Notes under the pieces: model-generated
The model's database searches: none
Seen by the model: only the letters and a program-made list of their open reading frames with translations
Told to the model about the DNA's origin: nothing
Shown: positions 7,025-14,246 of the stretch, in pieces
How the letters are laid out: the number at the start of each line of letters is the position of its first letter
Numbering within the stretch: position 1 is the first letter of the stretch
Program-made: the position numbers and the translations under genes
Source: Candidatus Sabulitectum sp.
GTDB taxonomy: Bacteria; Fermentibacterota; Fermentibacteria; Fermentibacterales; JCC-6
Length of the DNA stretch: 17,414 nt
Reading direction: 5' to 3'
Assembly (NCBI GenBank): GCA_029940175.1
Contig: JAOZRM010000045.1
Location: 1 to 17,414, forward strand

Positions 7025-8662
7025 TCAATATCCCGGCGGGGGCGGGTCAAGGGCACTAATGGCGTTCCTGAGTTCCGCGGCATACAAGCTGTCGCCCTGA
7101 AGCTCTGCAGCACTAGTCAGGTAACCAAGCCCCTCCTGCAGATTCCCTGTATTGATGTGCCGGGCAAATTCGCTTTCCAGGTATGCTTCTCTGCCCTGGG
7201 AAGGAACCTCGATGAACCAGTTCTGCTTGTCCATAAGAGACAAAGCTCTGTTCGCTTCTTCCAACGGCTGCATGCCGTTATTGCTGTTCATACAGGCGTT
7301 CACAGCCGAGTAAAAGAACTGCACTGCTATCTCGGCATGGGTTCTGCCTTCCATTTTCGACATGAGTATGTGGTTCAACCAGTTTCCTGCACCCTCTATG
7401 TCTTCCAGGGCCAGAAGACTGTCCATTGCAGCATAGGCCATCTCTGCGGCATCGAAGACATCTTCGCTGATCAGGCTGAACTTCCATTCGCTGTTTCTTT
7501 CCCAGGTGCTGATGGGGTAAGAAGAACTCATGCTTCCGTAGGGGTAAAGGTTAAGTGTTCCGGTCTCCTCCATCCATTTCCCGTAAAGTTTGGCAAAGTT
7601 GATAGATCCTGGCAATAACAGTGTGTCTAGAGGAAGCCATCCCTCCGGAAAGGCGAATGCTATGATTATACTGGTGAAGTCAGTTGGCTCTGTTGAAAAA
7701 GATAAAGGTATGAGTTCAATCTCTTCGGCGCTCGGGGGCAGCAGTTGATCCGGATAGTTCAGAATCTGGTAACCGCGAATGCGGAGATTGGCATTACAGC
7801 GGAACGGTTCCAATTCCTCCTGTGTCAGATAAGAAGATGTATCCACCGGTAGAGCAAGAGTGATTTGTTCATCTGCATGATCAAACTCGTTTCCATTCCA
7901 CACCGATTTCAGTATAAGAAAAAAGCTGGTTTGCGCCCCGTCTTCTGCCTGGGTATGCTCAGAGATCACAGCCACAGAGTTCACAATGTTGTCTGCAAGG
8001 TTTTCTTCCGGCGAAACAAAGTAGGAGATCACATCAAAATTCTCTTCGACCAGCCCTTCTAAGATACTTGGTCCTGTAACGATGACACTATCGTCAGCTA
8101 TAACCACTACCATTTTCTCAAACATCAGATCGGAAGCTCGTGTTGGGAAGTGCATAATGAAAACAGCAGATGCATTCTCAAAGCGGGTTTCATCTATTTG
8201 AATGAAACAACCCCTGTAGTTGAAATCCCATTCTTCCAGAGTGGGGATGGTGCTCGCGTCGAACAATCTCGAAAACACAATTCTGCCATTTCTTGTGAGC
8301 TTGAAAGAACCCCTCATTCCTCCTGACCACTCTCCTGATTCAGAGAAGCCATACATAAGAACAGTTTCACTGGCCGGGTCGAATTTGAAAGTCAGTGCAA
8401 GGTCTTTGATGCGCACAAACCCCACAGTATCCGGGGCAGAGGGGGTGGATACTTTGCACCATTCTCCGCCGAAGTTACCGCGTGCAGGGCGCCCAAACAA
8501 GGTCACCTGAATACCCGAAGAAAGAACATCCAGTGTGTCTGCATTCTGATCCGGTGCTGATAACAAAGCAGTTTCCGAGAATGTCCATCCATCACAGCCC
8601 TGATAAATACCTGCCAGGCAGCTTACGGAGAACAGAGCAAGTAAGAAAAGAGTCCGGCTCAT
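7025..8662 (-). CDS. Secreted SH3b-like and helical-repeat protein
   Basis: Exported protein of 545 residues with no family I can name. Residues 1-22 form a Sec signal peptide (MSRTLFLLALFSVSCLAG). The cysteines near its end lack a good lipobox, so a soluble or periplasmic product is more likely than a lipoprotein. Residues about 28-90 look like a bacterial SH3 domain (ALLSAPDQNADTLDVLSSG, later EWCKVSTPSAPDTVGFVRI). The middle, about 90-390, is beta-rich. The last 150 residues are alpha-helical and TPR-like (AAEMAYAAMDSLLALEDIEG and following). It is the first gene of the operon, with GGAGGT about seven bases before the ATG and a promoter candidate at 8744-8771. Its place ahead of Mur-ligase and phosphoglycosyltransferase genes suggests an envelope role, but that is inference. 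Confidence 0.78.
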   Translation of the reverse strand: MSRTLFLLALFSVSCLAGIYQGCDGWTFSETALLSAPDQNADTLDVLSSGIQVTLFGRPARGNFGGEWCKVSTPSAPDTVGFVRIKDLALTFKFDPASETVLMYGFSESGEWSGGMRGSFKLTRNGRIVFSRLFDASTIPTLEEWDFNYRGCFIQIDETRFENASAVFIMHFPTRASDLMFEKMVVVIADDSVIVTGPSILEGLVEENFDVISYFVSPEENLADNIVNSVAVISEHTQAEDGAQTSFFLILKSVWNGNEFDHADEQITLALPVDTSSYLTQEELEPFRCNANLRIRGYQILNYPDQLLPPSAEEIELIPLSFSTEPTDFTSIIIAFAFPEGWLPLDTLLLPGSINFAKLYGKWMEETGTLNLYPYGSMSSSYPISTWERNSEWKFSLISEDVFDAAEMAYAAMDSLLALEDIEGAGNWLNHILMSKMEGRTHAEIAVQFFYSAVNACMNSNNGMQPLEEANRALSLMDKQNWFIEVPSQGREAYLESEFARHINTGNLQEGLGYLTSAAELQGDSLYAAELRNAISALDPPPPGY

Positions 8663-8971
8663 TTTGTACCTCCGTGATCTTGAAAATTGCCTGATCTACG
8701 ACCGTTGAATATTCACCATTAGTTTTAACAGGTAAAGATATAAATGTTAGCTGTATAATTTGCTCTGTCAATTTTACTGGAGTGGATGAGATTCAACGAG
8801 GGATCAAAGACAGTGGTTTACCGAGGTGAACACATTATTCCACTTCTAAATGTTGCAGATCCCCTGGAATTGAAAGCACAGACAACATCATGCTTCTGCT
8901 GAAAACCTGTTATTGTTGGGTTGCAATAAAGCTCTTTGCGGCAGGAGAGCAAACTTATGTGGAGGAGTATT
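8663..8971. other. Divergent intergenic region with a possible structured leader
   Basis: This 309-base spacer separates the minus-strand operon from the small secreted-protein gene. Besides the minus-strand promoter candidate it holds a plus-strand TATAAT at 8754-8759 with no good -35. Downstream are several stems. GGGATC (8800-8805) pairs with GATCCC (8858-8863), enclosing AGTGG (8812-8816) and CCACT (8840-8844). TTATTG/CAATAA spans 8910-8929 and GCTCT/AGAGC spans 8931-8950. No open frame is supported. Confidence 0.4.
8744..8771 (-). promoter_or_regulatory. Candidate promoter of the radical SAM/Mur ligase operon
   Basis: On the minus strand an exact TTGACA (8771-8766) is followed after 16 bases by TAACAT (8749-8744), four of six to TATAAT. 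The predicted start near 8737 gives a leader of about 75 bases ahead of the secreted-protein gene at 8662. Confidence 0.45.
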
Positions 8972-9343
8972 ATGAAATCGGTTCTTATTCTGGTTATGGC
9001 TTCACTAATGTCAGTTTCCATCTGTTCAAATGAAACATCTGCAAAACATGAATACGGTAGTATTATCATTTTCACAGAAAATGATACATTGAGCTTTGAT
9101 GATCTCAGTTTGCAGTACATTGGAAACCATAGAGAAGAAGTTCCCTCGTATGGTGAATTCTTATTGAGTAATTTTCAAATCTGGAATCAGAATACCGATA
9201 CAATTGTATCATGGACAGATGGAACAGGAGAAATTGCACCGGCCGAATTTCAGTTTGCAGGTGACAATTTCCGGCTTGAACTGGAGTATTCTCTTGAACT
9301 GGGAATGCTTGAGAGTAATGAGCTTGTTCTCTGGAAGGATTAG
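8972..9343 (+). CDS. Small secreted protein of unknown function
   Basis: A 123-residue exported protein I do not recognise. The start at 8972 is well supported: GGAGGAG lies four bases before this ATG, and the product then begins MKSVLILVMASLMSVSICS, a clean signal peptide with cleavage likely near residue 20. Two upstream in-frame starts (8936, 8957) lack this signal. The mature part is acidic and beta-rich, with segments such as SIIIFTENDTLSFDDLSLQY and FQIWNQNTDTIVSWTDGTGE, consistent with a small beta-sandwich. FAGDNFRLELEYSLELG near the end reads as paired strands. It diverges from the radical SAM/Mur ligase operon and may share its control region. No terminator is obvious after it. Confidence 0.7.
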   Translation: MKSVLILVMASLMSVSICSNETSAKHEYGSIIIFTENDTLSFDDLSLQYIGNHREEVPSYGEFLLSNFQIWNQNTDTIVSWTDGTGEIAPAEFQFAGDNFRLELEYSLELGMLESNELVLWKD

Positions 9344-9904
9344 TACAGACAAAACCTGAGGATCTACCCCATGATGATTTGAGAAGAGAGCACCTGTCCC
9401 GCACCGTAGGCGTCCCAAACGGTAACGCTAAATAGCAGCTCTATTCGCCGATAAAATGGATGCAAATGCAAGTGTTCTGTTTCCCTGCTTCAGCAGCATG
9501 GTAATACATGATGTACACCTCCTTCAGACGATCAAAAGGACTTTCTTTACTTGGATTGAAATGTTAAAAAATGACCGATCACACATATCCTTTTTATGCC
9601 AGCTGGCAATTCGCCAGGAATGTCAGAAAAGAAGTTGATCCGTAATACGTATTAAGAGAATCTGCAAGTATCACTGGTTCCAGATAATGCAGCAAACAAT
9701 TAGAGCAACCTAAACATCATATCCGACCCAATGTTTTCCAGCGGCTATGGTTCAAATGGATTGAGAAGAAAGATGTTGTCTTCATCTCATTGCCTGCTGT
9801 CATGGGTTGTTGTATTGTCTTTTTAGTTTTACCGATTGAATACAGAGTCGTTGGAGAACCTCAGGAGACCCCATTGCCGGTGTATTACCTAGAAGCTGAG
9901 GAGG
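9344..9904. other. Long intergenic region, probably with gene remnants
   Basis: This 561-base stretch has no supported gene. At 9390-9430 lies a GC-rich patch in which ACCGT (9403-9407) can pair with ACGGT (9419-9423) and GTCCC occurs twice. From 9688 to 9948 one plus-strand frame is open without an upstream ATG. It reads NVFQRLWFKWIEKKDVVF, then a hydrophobic segment around an internal ATG at 9802, and ends inside the next gene. It may be a decayed membrane-protein fragment. A 60-codon ATG frame at 9456-9638 has no ribosome site and atypical composition. Confidence 0.4.
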
Positions 9905-12900
9905 TTGCGTCTGTCCTGGTTCACGCCTTTTACTGGCAGAGAGAATGAGCTGAAACAGCTGAATCTACTGCTGGAAGAAATGCTGGACTACAACGGTGGA
10001 TTCGTTCTGATCAGGGGTGAAACGGGCATCGGGAAAACGAGGTTGCTCAGTCACTTCACCGATGGACTGAGAAACCGCAGTCTTTACATACTCACAGGCA
10101 GAGTTATCAGAGGAGAAACCAAGCCCTTCTCTCCCTTCACCCAGATGCTCCAGCACCTCTTTTTTGATGTCCGTGGCAACAGACCGTGGTTTCTAAAATT
10201 CCTGCCACCTCAGATCGCCGGCTATTTCAACCATCTCATGCCGAATCTAAAAAACCTGTATCCTGTTGACCTGCCTGAGCCCGTTCTTCCTGTAGACAAT
10301 CTTTCAATTACCTATTCTTTCCAGAAACTGTTTGATAACCTTTCAAAATCCAGACCACTGGTGATAATACTGAACGATATACAGTTGATGAGCGAGGAAT
10401 CTGTTCAACTGCTAAAACACCTTGTATATCGAATTGAAGACCAGCCAATTCTTCTTCTGGCAACAGTTCGGTCGGACATGGGAAACGAGCTTCTGGAAAA
10501 AGCTATTGATGAGTTGAATCGGGGGCGTCTGATCCACAACATGAACCTGCAGTGTTTCTCAGCGGAAGATATTGAAAATTGTCTTCTGAAGAAGTTTGGG
10601 GGAAGCCTCTCTATTCCCTTTTCCAACTGGCTTTCCGGGATTACTAAGGGAAATCCGTTGTATGTCGAGGAAATTCTGAAAACGCTTGTTCGGCAGAACA
10701 TCATCTACCGATCATCCAGCCAGGACACATGGCTGGTAAGTGATGATTTCCAGGACTTCACCATACCGGAAACGGTTGAGAGCGTTATTCAGTATCGCCT
10801 TGGAAACATGACTGATTACGATCTTTCTGTTCTGCAGAGTGTCGCAGTTATCGGAGAAAAGTTCAGCCTGAAAACAGCTCTGGCATTAATGTCGGGAGAG
10901 CCTGCGAGTAAAGTCGCTGAATCCTGCAGCAATCTTGCCGATTCGGGAATGCTTACTGAATCTGACGGTATGATGAAGTTTGCACATCCATTGATACACA
11001 CCATACTTCACCGGGGGATAGAGAAAAACAAGCTGAGGAAGCTACACAGGAAGCTTGCAGGCATTCTCCGGGAAGAATCCGGCACTGAAGACAGTATTCT
11101 TCCCCACATGTTAATCGGCTTAATCCCGGAAGAGGAAACATCCGAACTCTCAAGTCGCTTGTTTCGTACGGCTGAATCGCTGCTGCAAAGCAGTTGTAAC
11201 TATCCAAGAGCACATGCATATCTCAAGACTGCACTTGAAATTGCCGAAAGGGTTCCTTGCCCGTTAGTGGAAAGACTGAGGATTCAGAGCGAGTTGAATC
11301 GCCTCTCATGGATCATGGGTAACGATGTATCTACAGTTGAGGAGGCGGAAGGCCTCGCAGACAAACTGATTCGGAACAGCCTCTACAAAGAAGCTGCTAC
11401 AACCTGTCGAATGATTTTTCACACAGCACTGCTTTCCGGAAATATGGAAGAAGCAGAGAAGTTTCTTAGAAAGGGTATCAGCCTCCTTGAAACCAGTGAT
11501 TCTTTGTTTTGGACACTTACAGTTGAGCATTGTCTGCTGCAGAGAAGAAAAGGCCTTCTGGATGAGTCAACGGTTGAAGCAGAGAAACTTAGCAGAGAGA
11601 TTCCGGAAGAAATAGCATCGGAAGCTCTGTACAAGGTTTTCAAGAACATGGGTCTTGTTTCTTTCCTGAAAGGTGACGTAAGCAGGGCAAGCGAGTACAT
11701 GGAGAAAGCCAGAAATGTCGTGGAGGAGCAGCACCTCCTTGTGTACATGGGTGACTCTCTGTTGAACTTGTGTCTCGCTGAAATGACAAAAGGCAAAATA
11801 GACAGCGCTCTGAGAAAACTCAATGATTCAAAAAGGGAAATTGAGCTGCTGAATCAGAGACCGCTTCTGGGAGTGAATCTGCTGTACACAGGAACCTGCC
11901 TGTTATACCTGGGTGAATACCGGAAGGCGATTAAATTCTTTGAGAATACGGCTGCTCTTGCTGAAGAGATCAACAGTCCAAAACTGATTTATTCATCCCG
12001 GATCAGTAAAGCAAAAGCCCTTTTCTTCATGGGTGATATTGAATCTGCGGAATCTGTTCTGGGTAGAATTCCAGAGGAAAACATCCCGAGACCTGTGCGC
12101 TGTGAGATCCAGATGTTGCGAAGCCAGTTATACCTGAAGAGAACAGAATTCGCATCTGCGGAAAAATGCGTGGACGATGCATTGAGTATTGCAGAGGAAC
12201 TACACCGCGGTACCAAATACGGCATTGCTGCAGGCATCAAGTCGCGGATCCTTCTTGGGAAGAAAAGGCGAAAAGAAGCCAGAAGATGGCTTAAAACCTC
12301 AAGGGATAACCTTTTCTTAAAGGGTGAAGTGCCGTGCATGACGGAGATACTGGTGGGTTATGGCCTGGCAGCAGGAGACTCTATGGGGGAAGAAGCGCTT
12401 TTTGAAGGGTTGGAAATGCTTTTCAGCATGGGAGCCCTGGCCAGGATCAGAGACCTTAAGAAAATTCTGAAAAACAGGGATGATCTCAAGGCAGCAGCAG
12501 ATCTTATTACAGAAAGAATTGACAGAGCGCAGGATAACAGAATTGAAGTTCTTACTTTTGGAGGCCTTTCCGCTAGAAGGCCGGGCGACATGAATCCCGT
12601 GGAGAAAAGGGAGTGGCAATCTAGAAAAGCCCGTGAGTTGTTTGCACTGATTCTGATTCAGAAAGCCCCGCAAGGCATTACCAGGGAGATACTGGCTTTT
12701 CATTTGTGGCCGGATGCAATCGAGAAGAAAGCACAGGCTAATCTGAGAGTGGCACTGACCCATGCAGGCAAAGCTCTGGGGGTTGAGGCAATTATCCATG
12801 ACGGACCATTTTTGAGAGTTAACAGAGGTGTTGTCTCATCAGACTTTCTGGAGTTCGAAGAACTCGCCAGTCAGTGGCGTGACCTGAAAGACGGAGGCAA

Positions 12901-13297
12901 AGAACACTCGGCAGAGGATAGGGCACGTAGAGCTCTTGATCTTTACCGGGGCCATTTCCTCCCGGAATTCTATACTACACCACTGCTGGACAAGCAGGAC
13001 GAGCTGGAAGGTATCCGGAGAGAGTTATTGTTCTGGCTGGCAACACGAAGCATGGAGAAGTGCGAGTGGAGCGCAGCAGCTAAGTCAGCAAGAATATTGC
13101 TCATCGCAGATTCCTGCAATGAAAAGGCATGCAGTATTCTTATGCAGAGTCTGGTTAACCGGGATGATCGAATCGGCGCCCTGAGACAGTATGACAGGTT
13201 GAGTGCTTGTCTTGAACAGGAATTTGATGCTGAACCCGGCTCAGCGCTGAAGAAACTGCACAAGCAGATACTGGGGGAAACAGGCCCCATTTCCTGA
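9905..13297 (+). CDS. AAA-TPR transcriptional regulator with C-terminal winged helix and BTAD domain
   Basis: Giant cytoplasmic regulator of about 1130 residues, expected to couple nucleotide and ligand sensing to DNA binding. The N-terminal AAA_16-type ATPase starts PFTGRENEL. Its Walker A is GETGIGKT (38-45) and its Walker B is LVIILNDIQLM (Asp158). Residues about 400-870 are TPR-like helical repeats. From about 880 an OmpR-like winged helix begins IEVLTFGGLSAR and contains REILAFHLWPDAIEKKAQAN. The BTAD domain then runs to the end (EFEELASQW, RALDLYRGHFLPEF, GALRQYDRLSACLEQEF). In AfsR-like relatives the DNA-binding part is N-terminal, so this order is reversed and more like MalT. The start is uncertain. 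The in-frame stop is at 9890 and there is no ATG before the ATPase fold. TTG 9905 directly abuts GAGGAGG, while CTG 9911 has six-base spacing from it. Confidence 0.87.
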   Translation: MRLSWFTPFTGRENELKQLNLLLEEMLDYNGGFVLIRGETGIGKTRLLSHFTDGLRNRSLYILTGRVIRGETKPFSPFTQMLQHLFFDVRGNRPWFLKFLPPQIAGYFNHLMPNLKNLYPVDLPEPVLPVDNLSITYSFQKLFDNLSKSRPLVIILNDIQLMSEESVQLLKHLVYRIEDQPILLLATVRSDMGNELLEKAIDELNRGRLIHNMNLQCFSAEDIENCLLKKFGGSLSIPFSNWLSGITKGNPLYVEEILKTLVRQNIIYRSSSQDTWLVSDDFQDFTIPETVESVIQYRLGNMTDYDLSVLQSVAVIGEKFSLKTALALMSGEPASKVAESCSNLADSGMLTESDGMMKFAHPLIHTILHRGIEKNKLRKLHRKLAGILREESGTEDSILPHMLIGLIPEEETSELSSRLFRTAESLLQSSCNYPRAHAYLKTALEIAERVPCPLVERLRIQSELNRLSWIMGNDVSTVEEAEGLADKLIRNSLYKEAATTCRMIFHTALLSGNMEEAEKFLRKGISLLETSDSLFWTLTVEHCLLQRRKGLLDESTVEAEKLSREIPEEIASEALYKVFKNMGLVSFLKGDVSRASEYMEKARNVVEEQHLLVYMGDSLLNLCLAEMTKGKIDSALRKLNDSKREIELLNQRPLLGVNLLYTGTCLLYLGEYRKAIKFFENTAALAEEINSPKLIYSSRISKAKALFFMGDIESAESVLGRIPEENIPRPVRCEIQMLRSQLYLKRTEFASAEKCVDDALSIAEELHRGTKYGIAAGIKSRILLGKKRRKEARRWLKTSRDNLFLKGEVPCMTEILVGYGLAAGDSMGEEALFEGLEMLFSMGALARIRDLKKILKNRDDLKAAADLITERIDRAQDNRIEVLTFGGLSARRPGDMNPVEKREWQSRKARELFALILIQKAPQGITREILAFHLWPDAIEKKAQANLRVALTHAGKALGVEAIIHDGPFLRVNRGVVSSDFLEFEELASQWRDLKDGGKEHSAEDRARRALDLYRGHFLPEFYTTPLLDKQDELEGIRRELLFWLATRSMEKCEWSAAAKSARILLIADSCNEKACSILMQSLVNRDDRIGALRQYDRLSACLEQEFDAEPGSALKKLHKQILGETGPIS

Positions 13298-13310
13298 TAC
13301 CCATCTTTCA

Positions 13311-13328
13311 TTAACATTTTTTTAACAT
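13311..13328 (+). promoter_or_regulatory. Tandem TTAACAT heptamers, candidate SARP-type activator site
   Basis: TTAACAT occurs at 13311-13317 and again at 13322-13328, exactly 11 bp start to start. SARP/OmpR-type winged-helix activators characteristically bind heptameric direct repeats with this spacing just upstream of a -10. A weak -10 (TTTATT, 13334-13339) follows. The preceding gene encodes a winged-helix/BTAD protein. Confidence 0.45.
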
Positions 13329-13347
13329 CGCTATTTATTCTTTCTGC

Positions 13348-13644
13348 ATGAGAAACAAAGGAAAGAAGATCTGCCCGCTCTGCAATTATCTCGGAAGAGA
13401 TGATGCTCAAACCTGCCCTCACTGCGATGTGCCTCTTATCTCTTCGTGCCCTAAGTGCAGTTCCAGAATCAATACGGCGTTTGCAAAGTACTGCTCTATA
13501 TGTGGATATCGCTTCGCTGCACATTCAATAGGTAGCCAGGAAAATGAAACTCATGAGAAATATCCCGTTACCAATTCGAGAAACTGTCAGCAGACAAATC
13601 ATCAGCCGGGTAATCCAGCTGATAAACAAAGGAGAGAACAATGA
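13348..13644 (+). CDS. Double zinc-ribbon protein
   Basis: A 98-residue protein with two treble CXXC zinc-binding units. The first is CPLC at residues 9-12 with CPHC at about 23-26. The second is CPKC at about 34-37 with CSIC at about 50-53. The spacing resembles double zinc-ribbon (DZANK-like) domains, which usually mediate protein or nucleic-acid contacts. The remaining 40 residues are polar and rich in Gln and Asn, probably disordered. The start is the only ATG before the first zinc knuckle. No Shine-Dalgarno sequence precedes it and the upstream bases are T-rich, so the message may be leaderless. Its stop overlaps the next start by ATGA, indicating translational coupling to the secreted DNRLRE protein. 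A role as a partner or regulator is inference. Confidence 0.82.
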   Translation: MRNKGKKICPLCNYLGRDDAQTCPHCDVPLISSCPKCSSRINTAFAKYCSICGYRFAAHSIGSQENETHEKYPVTNSRNCQQTNHQPGNPADKQRREQ

Positions 13645-14246
13645 AAAGCATTCTGTTAACTGTCGTAGTAATCCTGACAATATCACCATCTGTCCTCGGT
13701 GATACATACAGCGAGCTGCCTGTGGCAGATACGTGGATATGGGCAGGCAGCGGCCCATGGGGAGCAAGCGCTCAACTGAGAACAAACATCACATCGGCCT
13801 TCGATCAGGAAATTGTGATAGCGTTCGATCTCTCTTCCATCCCCGCTGGTTCTGTAATAAACTCTGCAGTCTTGAGCTGTTACAGATATGATGGAGAGGT
13901 CGGCAGTGCTCTCGAGTGCGATATCTACCGTGTTACTGAATACTGGGAAGAACCTTCCCTGATAAACTGCATCGGTCACGACACGAATGTGTCGTATGAC
14001 CAGGTAGTAGTATCTGTAAGCGACTGGTATGATTTTGATATAGCTGTTCTGGCTCAGAAGTGGTTAGACGGAACTTTCACCAACTACGGAGTGGTCTTCT
14101 ACGGTACAGGAGGAACAGGATCATACCAGTACTTCCGCTCAAAGGAATCCGGTATGAATGAACCGCACCTGGACATAGACTACACTCCACCCTCCAGTCT
14201 GGAGTCTGTGACATTTGCTTCCATAAAGGCAAGCTTCAGCGATTAG
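13641..14246 (+). CDS. Secreted DNRLRE-domain protein
   Basis: Exported 201-residue protein consisting of a signal peptide and one DNRLRE-type beta-sandwich. The signal peptide is MKSILLTVVVILTISPSVLG, with cleavage likely after residue 20. The domain begins VADTWIW. It continues with the family-typical VIAFDLSSIPAGSVINSAVL, DIYRVTEYWEEPSL, LAQKWLDGTFTNYGVVFYG and YQYFRSKESGMNEPHLDIDY. DNRLRE modules occur in extracellular and cell-wall proteins of many bacteria, often linked to carbohydrate; no catalytic residues can be assigned. The tail after the domain, SSLESVTFASIKASFSD, is short and separate and may be a linker or targeting tag. The start is supported by GGAGAG about six bases upstream and overlaps the zinc-ribbon stop by ATGA. 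Confidence 0.85.
   Translation: MKSILLTVVVILTISPSVLGDTYSELPVADTWIWAGSGPWGASAQLRTNITSAFDQEIVIAFDLSSIPAGSVINSAVLSCYRYDGEVGSALECDIYRVTEYWEEPSLINCIGHDTNVSYDQVVVSVSDWYDFDIAVLAQKWLDGTFTNYGVVFYGTGGTGSYQYFRSKESGMNEPHLDIDYTPPSSLESVTFASIKASFSD

Noticed and set aside
9456..9638. 60-codon plus-strand frame in the long spacer
   Set aside because: No Shine-Dalgarno sequence, unusual composition and no recognisable family; it could easily occur by chance.
12317..12799. 160-codon open frame on the minus strand
   Set aside because: It is antisense to the winged-helix region of the regulator and has no domain or start signal.
12970..13524. 184-codon open frame on the minus strand
   Set aside because: It is antisense to the BTAD domain and the zinc-ribbon gene, both clearly coding on the plus strand. 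The translation is Ser/Leu/Arg-rich and resembles no protein family.
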